A stretch of 15,157 nt of DNA from assembly GCA_040758525.1 (NCBI GenBank), contig JBFLVQ010000158.1:1-15157 (forward strand), in the 5' to 3' direction. Origin of the DNA: JBFLVQ01 sp040758525. GTDB lineage: Bacteria; Acidobacteriota; Blastocatellia; Chloracidobacteriales; JADJPF01. Below the pieces are notes generated by a model. It was not told where the DNA came from. It saw only the letters and a program-made list of their open reading frames with translations, and ran no database searches. Positions 7,427 through 14,937 of this stretch are shown one piece after another. Each line of letters begins with the position of its first letter. Within the stretch, counting starts at the first letter, position 1. The translations under genes were made by a program, and so were the position numbers.

Positions 7427-10400
7427 TGACTGTTTTGAAGCTCAGCAAATACACTAATGATGATCATTGCCTGGTTGACGAGGGTGATGCAGAGTTTCTA
7501 AAAAGGAAGATAGGCCCTGATGTCTCGCTGGATTTTACTGGAGTAACATATGTTTCACCAGCCTTTCTTGATATTCTTTTGGAAGGTGAAACTCCAGAAT
7601 CTATTGGTGATCGAGTTATAGGTTTGAGTGAACTAGTAGACCAGGCAATGGCGGCCTGGGTAGATCGAAAATCACAACCAGTTAAAGTAATAGAGCGTCC
7701 ACGTACTCGTCCAAAGGTAAAGATTCCACAGCGTTCCCCGCTACCTTCTCCTTTTGAGAGGCCACCATCAACAGATGATCGATTCACACCAACGCGATTG
7801 GTGCGGCGTCTCAGAAATGCGCTTCGTGGCTACATTGAGAGCGCATATCCGCTAAGCGATCCATTGCTGGTTAGATCTCGTCGTATTCTGCTTGAAACGG
7901 ATGCCAATGAGCATCTACTTGCACAAGAACCTTTCATCGAAACCACACCGCGTTATGCAACATCTCCACATAGCTATGGCAATTTGGGTCTTCCAGATCA
8001 CATTGGCAAACTATTTGAGCGCTTGGCTCATAGACATTCTGAAAGCAGTAGTCCAAGCGATGAACGTTTTGTCTTGTTCAATACTATGTATGGTCATCAG
8101 GAAAGAGCGTTCCGCGCATTCCTATCTGCTGACCGTGATATAATTGTTGCAACAGGTACTGGTTCTGGTAAGACAGAATGTTTCTTAGTGCCGATGCTGG
8201 GCTCGCTTTATGATGAAGCATATTCCCGGCCAGATTCTTTTGCATTACCTGCTGTTCGAGCATTAATTCTGTATCCGATGAATGCACTGGTAAACGATCA
8301 ACTTGCACGTCTCCGTTTGCTCTTCGGAGATATTGCAGTAGCCAATGAATTCCGCCAAGTTGGTAGTCGTCGTTTTCCGCGCTTTGGTATGTATACAGGG
8401 CGAACGCCTTATCCGGGTCCAAGAAATGCAACTAAAGACAGTGAACGTGTTGCCCCTCTGCTCGAATATTATCTCAATTTGGAACCCGAGATTGAAAAAC
8501 GACTTCAACAGATGGGCCGATATCCAGCTAAAGATCTGCGCGCCTTCTATGCCAAGCAAGAAGAACGCCGAGGTGTCTATCAGTCTGGTGAAAAAGCAGG
8601 AAAAGAATATACCAAGCACAACTGGGAGCGGCGGCTTCACACATCGCCAGAAGATCGTGAACTTCTTACCAGACAGGAAATGGTTCATGGAGTTGGAACA
8701 TTTCCAGGCCACTCACCAGACATTTTGGTAACAAACTACTCAATGCTCGAATACATGTTAATGCGGCCCTTCGAGCGGCCTATCTTTGATGAAACACGCC
8801 ATTGGTTACAACAAAAGGGTAGTCGTCTCATTCTTGTGCTTGACGAAGCACATATGTATCGCGGAGCTAAAGGCGCTGAGGTTGCGTTTCTTATTCGACG
8901 GCTGCGCGCTCGTCTAGGTATCCATAACCAACCTGATAAATTAAGCGTAATTGCAACTAGCGCGTCATTAGGCAGTGAAGCCAATGCCTTGGAAAATAAC
9001 AAAAAGTTTACCGCAGATTTGACAGGAAAGACACCTGCTAATTTTGATTCCATTATTGGTACCAGAGCGGTGCCTGAGCCAGCGGGGCCAGCCAGTACCG
9101 TTGAAGCCGATCTGTTTTCTTCGTTAGATCTAGAAGCTATTAACCAAGCATCAACTGGCGATGACCTTTGCCGAGCATTGTCGCCATTATTTACTTTCTA
9201 TAATTTACCCTGCAATTCTTCAGATGAGAGCGAGGTGCTCAACAATCTTTACCAGGCTCTGACAAACAGACCATACGTTAACCAACTTATACAGGCCGCT
9301 GCTGGATCCGCACGGGATCTAAACAGTCTCGCAGAACTTGTATTCTCTGGTCATCCGCGTGCAAGACGAGCACTCGAAGTGCTGCTTACTTTGGGTACAC
9401 TTGCTCGATTGAAGCCTGATACACCAGGGCTTATTCCAACCCGTGTGCATGCAATGTTCCGAGGAGTGCATGGTCTCTATGCATGCATTAACCCGGTTTG
9501 TTCAGGACGACAAGCTGGACCGGGTGAGTCAGCAGTAGTTGGCAAGTTATTCTCCTATCCGCAGAGTCGCTGCGATGCCTGTGGCACTCGAGTTTTTGAA
9601 GTTGCATCCTGTCGAAGTTGCGGAGCACCTTACATTATCGCTTATGCAGAATCGAGTTTATTGGCTCGCCTTAATTTTCTTTGGGGAGAAACTGAAGGTA
9701 ATTTGGAACGGATTGAACTGCTTCCTTCAACACCTCGATATAGTGATCGAACTGAAGAAATACAGGTTCATCTTAGAACTGGTTACATCAACGCACAGAT
9801 CCAGTCTGATGATGGCGATGTTAGAAGTATGTATTTTTGGCTGAATACGGATGGGGGACGCCAAGCTAGCTTTGAACGGTGTGCTATGTGTCAGCCAATA
9901 CCATCGGCCCGTGCTCGTATTCTAGATTTCCGGACTCGAGGAGAACAGCCTTTTACTGCATTAATTGAAGCCCAGTTCGCCGAGCAGCCACCACAAAAAC
10001 TTGATCCTAGACTACCAAACCACGGTCGTAAAGTTCTCGTCTTTAGCGATGGAAGACAGAAAGCTGCCCGCTTGGCACCGGCTCTTGAACACAGCCATGC
10101 CAGAGATCTGTTTCGACAGGTCATCTGTCTGGCAACACATGAACTAAGAACTCAAGAGAACCAGACTGGAATGCAATGGTTATATCCTGCTGTAGCTTGG
10201 TTGTGCGGAAATCGAGGTTATAACCTGTTTCCATCTGCTGATGAGGTCGAGTTTCATAATCAACTACGCCGTGTAAAAGGCAAGTCTTTGCCAGAGGCGA
10301 TTCGCTTAGCAAATCGTGGTGGACTCCGTCCGACTCGCTCGTTTGCTCAGGCTCTCTTCAGCGAACTAACCGACAGATACTACTCCTTACCATCTCTGGC

Positions 10401-13242
10401 TCTCGGCACTGTTGAAGAAAACCCAGATATGGATTATGTGTTCGACGACTTTCCCATTACTGATATTGAGCCGGAAGCAACTAAAGTCATCTTTCGTGCC
10501 TGGATTCGATTGCATCTTGAGAGACGGAGCTTTAAACCAGATGGCGCCGAGATTCGTGAACTTGGTGAGGGATGGGCTGGGCCTTTGGGAATTAATGCCG
10601 AGAAAATTTCTCAAATATTACCCAACCGCTTTGATGAGTATCTGAAGCAACTGCTTGGCAACGATGAAGCATTTACCCAGGTTTCATCCTGGTTTCAGTG
10701 TTTGGTTAGGAATTCTGATCTGCTGGATTTCGAAGGAGATCTATACTATCTCCGTCCATTGGGATTGAGTATAAATCTGCGACTCGATGGTGCATGGTTT
10801 AGATGTGTGGACTGCGGGCGTATCCATCCTGAAGCTCTTGGGGATCTATGCCCAGGTTGTCTTGGTCGTCTTGTTGAGGCAGAAGCCGAATATCTCAATG
10901 CACGAACAGGGTTCTACCGCGACCAGGTTGTCCGCGCTTTTGATCCGCTACATTTGGATCCATTCGGCCTTTCAGCCGCTGAGCATTCTGCTCAACTCAC
11001 TGGCCAGCCTGATGAAAGCGCTTTCAACAAAGTGGAAGAATACGAGCTTCGATTCCAGGATATCACACTTGATGGCAAACCGCCCATTGATGTGTTGAGC
11101 TGTACTACTACTATGGAGGTTGGTATCGACATAGGAGCACTATGTGGTGTTGGGCTCAGAAATGTACCTCCACATGTAGCAAACTATCAGCAACGAGCTG
11201 GTCGTGCTGGCCGTCGTGGTAGATCTATTGCATCAGTAATTACCTATGCTCATGGTACATCCCACGATGCTCAATTTTTCGAGCATCCAGAAGCTATTAT
11301 TTCAGGAATCGTTCGCCCTCCAATCGTTTATGTTGAGAATCAACAGGTTCTTGAGCGACACATTTTTGCATATGTAGTTCAAAGATTCTTTCATGAGCAG
11401 GTGCCAACAGATACAGGGTCGAGCGCTTACCAACTCTTCGAATCACTAGGAACTGTTGAACAGTTTTTATCAGAGATTTATCCATGCTCTCTGCTTCGTA
11501 TGGAGGCTTGGCTCACCAGAAATGAATATTTACTTAAGGATGAGCTTCGCTATTGGGTACCTACCTTCAGCTATGGACTCAACGAGAATATCTTAGGTGT
11601 AACAGAAACAATTAACACATCTATTACAAATCTTTGTAGACGACTGCGTTCGGTACTACCAGTTAGTGAGTATGAAAATAGAGATCAAATTGAGGGCCTA
11701 GCACGCGAAGCTCTTGCTCGCAGATTGGAAGAGAATCTTCTGGAAGCTCTCATTGGGCATGCAGTGCTGCCTCGTTACGCATTTCCTACTGATGTGGTGA
11801 GCTTCTGGGTATCGAAACCACATAAGCCTGGCGGACCCAGGGAACGTCGTGTGTTTGACTATGAACCACAACGTGATCTACAACTGGCTCTATCGGAGTA
11901 CGCACCGGGCCGCAGTCTTACTATCGATAAATGGAGATTTGAGTCAGCAGCAGTATTTTCTCCATACGAACCAAGTCCTGCTCCGACCCTGGCACGACGC
12001 CAACCCTATACAGCTTGCCGGTTATGCACTTTCGTAAGCCTTGATCCTGCAGCAGCATCTATGGCGCTCTGTCCCTGCTGTGGAAGTGATCAAGTAGTAC
12101 ATACATTTTTTGTCACACCAGCAGGATTTGCTCCTGATATTAATGAACGATGGGAAGTTGACAATGGTCAGCCTATCACTTATGCTGGTGTAACTGATCG
12201 TGCTCGGCTTGAATTTCAAGATCCGCCAGAGAACTGGCAACGAGAACTATATAATGGTCGGTTGAAGATCTGGACTGGCCCTCGTAGACTAGCCGTAGTC
12301 AATAAAGGAGTCGGAGATCGTGGCTTTCGTATATGCCCAGATTGTGGAAGATCTGAGCCTGAGTTCGGACCAGGATTCACAAAAACAACCCTTACTCGTG
12401 GTGGGCTGCCTGTCCATCATAAACATCCATTGGAACAAGGTACTCTCTGCGCTGGGAGCGCAGATGGGCCATTCTATCTAGGGCACAGGTTCCCAACAGA
12501 CACCCTTCTATTCAGAATGAATGTTGTCGATCCAGTCCGTTTAGGTATGACAACAACGCCTGGACTCTTGAGTAAAGCTGCTCGTATGGCGCTCTGTTCC
12601 CTTGTTGAGGCTATTTCTATTGCAGCATCAAAAGCACTACAGATTGATGAGGGAGAAATATCAGGATGGTGGGCACCAGTTCTTGGTGCTCGCACGAATG
12701 AAGCTCAGATCTATTTTTACGACTTACTGCCAGGTGGCGCTGGATACGCTCGTGCTGTAGGAGAAGCGATCGAAGATGTTCTTGAGGCAACAGAGAATCT
12801 CTTGTCAGCCTGCGACTGCGCTCAATCTTGCTATCGATGCATAAGGCATTATGGCAATAACTTTATTCATGCATCTTTGGATCGTCACCTCGCACTCAGT
12901 CTACTTAGGCACATTCGGCATGGCGTAACACCTATTGTAAAGCCAGATGAAAGGGCAACTGTTCTTCGCGGATTGGCGGAGGTTTTACAGCTTCGCCGGG
13001 TCTCTATTGAGCATTGTCGAAATATTAATGGAGTCGAGATCCCATTAGTTTTCTCCCTTGCAGAAAGAGAGGTGTGGGTTGACGTTCACCATCCTCTCGT
13101 TGATCCCGCTTTAAGTCCATCGAATGTTGCGATCGCGGCTAAGGCTTCCTTCAGAGAACTTGTAGAACTTGATGCGTTTACCCTCGTTCACGATTTACCA
13201 GCGGCTGTGTCACAGATACAACTGCCTGAAGGATGTATATAG
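7426..13242 (+). CDS. Giant DEAD/DEAH helicase with DUF1998, DruE-like, with STAS-like N-terminus
   Basis: A 1938-residue SF2 helicase similar in architecture and size to DruE of Druantia systems and related to MrfA/DUF1998 helicases. Residues 1-85 look like a STAS/DUF4325-type fold (VSLDFTGVTYVSPAFLDILL), followed by a proline-rich linker (about 85-120). RecA-like domain 1 has ATGTGSGKT (242-250), DEAH (473-476) and TSAS (511-514). RecA-like domain 2 has TTTMEVGIDIG (1227-1237) and QQRAGRAGRRG (1255-1265). Zinc-type Cys groups occur at 687/692, 716/719, 729/732, 1127/1130 with 1142/1145, 1531/1534 with 1549-1552, and 1637/1640. The C-terminal DUF1998 region begins LLPGGAGY (1767-1774) and holds C1796, C1798, C1802 and C1805. 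Expected role: ATP-driven translocation on foreign DNA as the core of the system. DrmA/DrmB of DISARM are relatives but are split proteins. All helicase motifs look intact. Confidence 0.93.
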   Translation: MTVLKLSKYTNDDHCLVDEGDAEFLKRKIGPDVSLDFTGVTYVSPAFLDILLEGETPESIGDRVIGLSELVDQAMAAWVDRKSQPVKVIERPRTRPKVKIPQRSPLPSPFERPPSTDDRFTPTRLVRRLRNALRGYIESAYPLSDPLLVRSRRILLETDANEHLLAQEPFIETTPRYATSPHSYGNLGLPDHIGKLFERLAHRHSESSSPSDERFVLFNTMYGHQERAFRAFLSADRDIIVATGTGSGKTECFLVPMLGSLYDEAYSRPDSFALPAVRALILYPMNALVNDQLARLRLLFGDIAVANEFRQVGSRRFPRFGMYTGRTPYPGPRNATKDSERVAPLLEYYLNLEPEIEKRLQQMGRYPAKDLRAFYAKQEERRGVYQSGEKAGKEYTKHNWERRLHTSPEDRELLTRQEMVHGVGTFPGHSPDILVTNYSMLEYMLMRPFERPIFDETRHWLQQKGSRLILVLDEAHMYRGAKGAEVAFLIRRLRARLGIHNQPDKLSVIATSASLGSEANALENNKKFTADLTGKTPANFDSIIGTRAVPEPAGPASTVEADLFSSLDLEAINQASTGDDLCRALSPLFTFYNLPCNSSDESEVLNNLYQALTNRPYVNQLIQAAAGSARDLNSLAELVFSGHPRARRALEVLLTLGTLARLKPDTPGLIPTRVHAMFRGVHGLYACINPVCSGRQAGPGESAVVGKLFSYPQSRCDACGTRVFEVASCRSCGAPYIIAYAESSLLARLNFLWGETEGNLERIELLPSTPRYSDRTEEIQVHLRTGYINAQIQSDDGDVRSMYFWLNTDGGRQASFERCAMCQPIPSARARILDFRTRGEQPFTALIEAQFAEQPPQKLDPRLPNHGRKVLVFSDGRQKAARLAPALEHSHARDLFRQVICLATHELRTQENQTGMQWLYPAVAWLCGNRGYNLFPSADEVEFHNQLRRVKGKSLPEAIRLANRGGLRPTRSFAQALFSELTDRYYSLPSLALGTVEENPDMDYVFDDFPITDIEPEATKVIFRAWIRLHLERRSFKPDGAEIRELGEGWAGPLGINAEKISQILPNRFDEYLKQLLGNDEAFTQVSSWFQCLVRNSDLLDFEGDLYYLRPLGLSINLRLDGAWFRCVDCGRIHPEALGDLCPGCLGRLVEAEAEYLNARTGFYRDQVVRAFDPLHLDPFGLSAAEHSAQLTGQPDESAFNKVEEYELRFQDITLDGKPPIDVLSCTTTMEVGIDIGALCGVGLRNVPPHVANYQQRAGRAGRRGRSIASVITYAHGTSHDAQFFEHPEAIISGIVRPPIVYVENQQVLERHIFAYVVQRFFHEQVPTDTGSSAYQLFESLGTVEQFLSEIYPCSLLRMEAWLTRNEYLLKDELRYWVPTFSYGLNENILGVTETINTSITNLCRRLRSVLPVSEYENRDQIEGLAREALARRLEENLLEALIGHAVLPRYAFPTDVVSFWVSKPHKPGGPRERRVFDYEPQRDLQLALSEYAPGRSLTIDKWRFESAAVFSPYEPSPAPTLARRQPYTACRLCTFVSLDPAAASMALCPCCGSDQVVHTFFVTPAGFAPDINERWEVDNGQPITYAGVTDRARLEFQDPPENWQRELYNGRLKIWTGPRRLAVVNKGVGDRGFRICPDCGRSEPEFGPGFTKTTLTRGGLPVHHKHPLEQGTLCAGSADGPFYLGHRFPTDTLLFRMNVVDPVRLGMTTTPGLLSKAARMALCSLVEAISIAASKALQIDEGEISGWWAPVLGARTNEAQIYFYDLLPGGAGYARAVGEAIEDVLEATENLLSACDCAQSCYRCIRHYGNNFIHASLDRHLALSLLRHIRHGVTPIVKPDERATVLRGLAEVLQLRRVSIEHCRNINGVEIPLVFSLAEREVWVDVHHPLVDPALSPSNVAIAAKASFRELVELDAFTLVHDLPAAVSQIQLPEGCI
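13229..13233 (+). promoter_or_regulatory. Ribosome binding site supporting a GTG start for the Cas4-like nuclease
   Basis: AAGGA lies eight bases before the GTG at 13242, which overlaps the helicase stop by one base (TAGTG), the same coupling seen elsewhere in the operon. The ATG at 13233 adds three residues but overlaps this site. The ATG at 13299, just before the FSFSSI motif, has no clear ribosome binding site. The choice of GTG is moderate in confidence. Confidence 0.5.
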
Positions 13243-14417
13243 TGAATAATGTCTCATTCTATAAGCTGAAAGAACCAACTGAATGGGCAGAACCGCCTAT
13301 GCTCTTTAGCTTCTCGAGCATCCAATTAATAAGGAACTGTCCGCGACGCTGGCAGCTCATACACTCAAAATGGGGAGAATATGACCGATTTCCAGAGCGA
13401 CCACATCCATCTGCCATTGAGGGTCAGATAGTTCATGAAGCACTTGATCGACTTGCGCGAGCAGTTGGCAGGTATGGCTATCCACCTATTGGATCGCCGA
13501 TGTTCCAGGCAGCTGTGGAAAGCTGTGGTTTCTGGGAATTCTTCTCAAAACAGATTGATGAATGGAATGCCTGTTTTGCCGTACACACCCATATCGGTCC
13601 TTCTTATGTTCTCCAAACGAATCCTCGTTACCTAGCAAATCAAGCGATATGCCTTTTCAGAGAGAGATATCAGTCTAGACAGAGTCACAGTATTAGTGAG
13701 AAATCTCTACTCGCTACGACCGATACTACCAATGATAGCTCACTGCTTTCTGTTTTGCATAAGAAGGGCGCGCTTAGTGAACAACGTCTGGAGCATCCTT
13801 CTCTTCCACTTATTGGCATTCTCGATCTGGTTATTCTTGATGATACTGGATTCGCTATTATAATCGATTTCAAGACGGGTATGCGCAAGGCCTCCCATGA
13901 GGAGCAATTGCGTTTATATGCATTGTTATGGTGGCGAGTTACCAATGAGCTACCAATCAAAACCATTGTTCAATATCTCGATACAAGCTGTGAATCAACT
14001 CCAAGTGAAATCGATCTCATTACAATTGAAGAAATCATGGGCAAAGAAATTGCTCTAACAAACGAAGTATTAGCACAAAAACCAGCTTCGGCTCGAATCA
14101 GTCAGGATTGCTTATTTTGCCCAGTTCGGCCGCGCTGCGATGAAGGATGGAGCTTTTGTCAGAAAACAGCACCGTCGTCATATGATCAGACAAGACAGAT
14201 CGATTTGGAGATTACGATTATGTCCAAGCCAACACCAACTGGATTTTTGGGTACTCGTCCAAATGGTGAAGAGGTTTCGATTGTGTATGATACCGCAATT
14301 GGCAACAGTCTTTCTATTTTGAAACAAGGATGCCATTTTCGTGTGGTAGATGCTATCAAACGTGTCAATAGTGAAGAAGTGGAGGTGTTGCCATGGACCC
14401 AAATTTACTTTCTATAA
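13242..14417 (+). CDS. Cas4/AddB-like PD-(D/E)XK nuclease with predicted Fe-S cluster
   Basis: A 391-residue RecB-family nuclease (counted from the GTG at 13242). It shows LFSFSSIQLIRNCPRRW (21-37), GQIVHEALDRL with His65 (61-71), GILDLVIL with Asp195, IIDFKTG with Asp209 and Lys211, and QLRLYA with Gln222, which together form a complete PD-(D/E)XK active site. Cys33 plus CxxCx5C (C290, C293, C299) reproduces the four-cysteine 4Fe-4S arrangement of AddB and Cas4. Residues about 325-391 form a small extra C-terminal module (GFLGTRPNGEEVSIVYD) of unknown, possibly OB-like or SH3-like, fold. Such nucleases act as DNA exonucleases or end processors with a helicase; here the partner is probably the UvrD-like or the DruE-like protein. 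It is the last gene of the operon. No Cas1/Cas2 or repeat array is present, so a CRISPR role is unlikely. Confidence 0.92.
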   Translation: MNNVSFYKLKEPTEWAEPPMLFSFSSIQLIRNCPRRWQLIHSKWGEYDRFPERPHPSAIEGQIVHEALDRLARAVGRYGYPPIGSPMFQAAVESCGFWEFFSKQIDEWNACFAVHTHIGPSYVLQTNPRYLANQAICLFRERYQSRQSHSISEKSLLATTDTTNDSSLLSVLHKKGALSEQRLEHPSLPLIGILDLVILDDTGFAIIIDFKTGMRKASHEEQLRLYALLWWRVTNELPIKTIVQYLDTSCESTPSEIDLITIEEIMGKEIALTNEVLAQKPASARISQDCLFCPVRPRCDEGWSFCQKTAPSSYDQTRQIDLEITIMSKPTPTGFLGTRPNGEEVSIVYDTAIGNSLSILKQGCHFRVVDAIKRVNSEEVEVLPWTQIYFL

Positions 14418-14424
14418 GTGTTAG

Positions 14425-14443
14425 GGTTCACGACATCGCGAAC
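14425..14443 (+). repeat. Near-palindromic 19-bp repeat, copy 1
   Basis: GGTTCACGACATCGCGAAC. The 18 bases from 14426 match their own reverse complement at 14 positions (GTTC...GAAC arms, CGA/TCG inner arms), as expected of a dimer-binding or recombination site. A second copy starts 38 bases downstream. Confidence 0.5.
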
Positions 14444-14462
14444 AAAATTTTAGGCGGGACAA

Positions 14463-14481
14463 GGCTCACGACACCGTGGAC
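14463..14481 (+). repeat. Near-palindromic 19-bp repeat, copy 2
   Basis: GGCTCACGACACCGTGGAC. It matches copy 1 at 15 of 19 positions, and all four differences are transitions, so it looks like a diverged duplicate. Its dyad is weaker than in copy 1. It overlaps the terminator-like hairpin. Confidence 0.5.
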
Positions 14482-14487
14482 TTTTTT
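14463..14487 (+). terminator. Weak Rho-independent terminator-like hairpin after the operon
   Basis: CACG (14467-14470) can pair with CGTG (14475-14478) around an ACAC loop, extended by a G-T wobble and an outer G-C pair. Six T residues follow directly (14482-14487). The stem is short and imperfect. Its position, 45-70 bases after the last stop codon, suits operon termination. The same bases are also explained by the 19-bp repeat, so this may be coincidental. Confidence 0.35.
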
Positions 14488-14549
14488 AATGGTATAGGCT
14501 AGCGCCAAAACTCTGGGCGAAGCCTCCTTACTCTCTCAGGTATTTCATA

Positions 14550-14729
14550 ATGGCAACTTTTGACAAACCTGAATACAGCACGTTCAGATCTTTGGTAATA
14601 GATTTTGAGTCGGTGACAAGGCTATTGTGGGCACAAACATCAAAAAGGAGAGAAAATTTTAACCATTATGTTGGCCGATGTAGCATCAATTGGATAAGCT
14701 CTGCATCACTGCAACTGCTAAACACTTGA
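14550..14729 (+). CDS. Marginal small reading frame, 59 residues, doubtful
   Basis: An ATG-initiated frame beginning MATFDKPEYSTFRSL and ending LQLLNT. It has only a poor ribosome binding site (CAGG at 14537-14540), and the frame is open without a start codon back to about 14490. The composition is not clearly coding, and I recognise no domain. It may be chance or the remnant of a degraded mobile-element gene. It is listed because it is the only sizeable frame in this gap. Confidence 0.15.
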   Translation: MATFDKPEYSTFRSLVIDFESVTRLLWAQTSKRRENFNHYVGRCSINWISSASLQLLNT

Positions 14730-14764
14730 GACTCCCCTTGCTAAGATATGCTATCCTGCGGTTT

Positions 14765-14796
14765 ATGGTAAGCTATTACTATAGTAGTTTTACCAT
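14765..14796. promoter_or_regulatory. Candidate operator dyad upstream of the ZAS gene
   Basis: Outer arms ATGGTAA (14765-14771) and TTACCAT (14790-14796) are perfect inverted repeats. A 10-bp perfect palindrome TACTATAGTA (14777-14786) sits between them, its centre offset by one base. The element ends six bases before a TATAAT box, so it covers the -35 region, where a repressor or activator would act. It could instead form an RNA hairpin if transcribed from further upstream. Confidence 0.4.
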
Positions 14797-14802
14797 TTAA
14801 GT

Positions 14803-14808
14803 TATAAT
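14803..14808 (+). promoter_or_regulatory. Candidate -10 box (TATAAT) for the ZAS gene
   Basis: A perfect TATAAT, 129 bases before the ATG at 14938. No good -35 hexamer sits at 16-18 bp spacing; that position is occupied by the dyad at 14765-14796, which suggests activator-dependent or repressed transcription. The region is AT-rich, so a chance match is possible. Confidence 0.35.
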
Positions 14809-14937
14809 GGAAAAGACCTTGATAATTCAATCTAAAAGTATAGTTATCAGGCAATTTTATTTGCAGACAGGTAACGGATATTATCAATGGCAATAATCTA
14901 TACCATAGCCCCATTAATAAAATAGAGGAATCGTTGC

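Larger units (their letters stand above)
14418..14937. other. Intergenic region between the defence operon and the ZAS gene
   Basis: About 520 bases without a convincing gene. The left part holds two diverged near-palindromic 19-bp repeats and a hairpin with a T-run. The middle holds only a marginal 59-codon reading frame. The right part, from about 14740, is clearly more AT-rich and contains a 32-bp dyad and a TATAAT box upstream of the zinc-finger gene. The change in composition suggests a junction between the operon and its host chromosome or a mobile-element scar. Confidence 0.6.

Noticed and set aside
8263..8712. A 149-codon minus-strand frame inside the giant helicase gene, and similar long antisense or +1 frames elsewhere
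   Set aside because: They lie wholly within a well-supported plus-strand gene with intact helicase motifs, have no recognisable domains and are shadows of its codon use.
13129..13136. GCGATCGC, the HIP1 octamer abundant in many cyanobacteria
   Set aside because: It is the only copy I noticed in 15 kb. Many cyanobacterial genomes would show several, so it does not support a cyanobacterial host.
13242..14417. Reading the Cas4-like gene as evidence of a CRISPR-Cas locus
   Set aside because: There is no repeat array, cas1/cas2 or effector gene in the window, and the neighbours are McrC and DruE-like proteins.
14502..14519. Short inverted GCGCC/GGGCG element as a second terminator
   Set aside because: The stem is at most about five base pairs and is not followed by a T-run.
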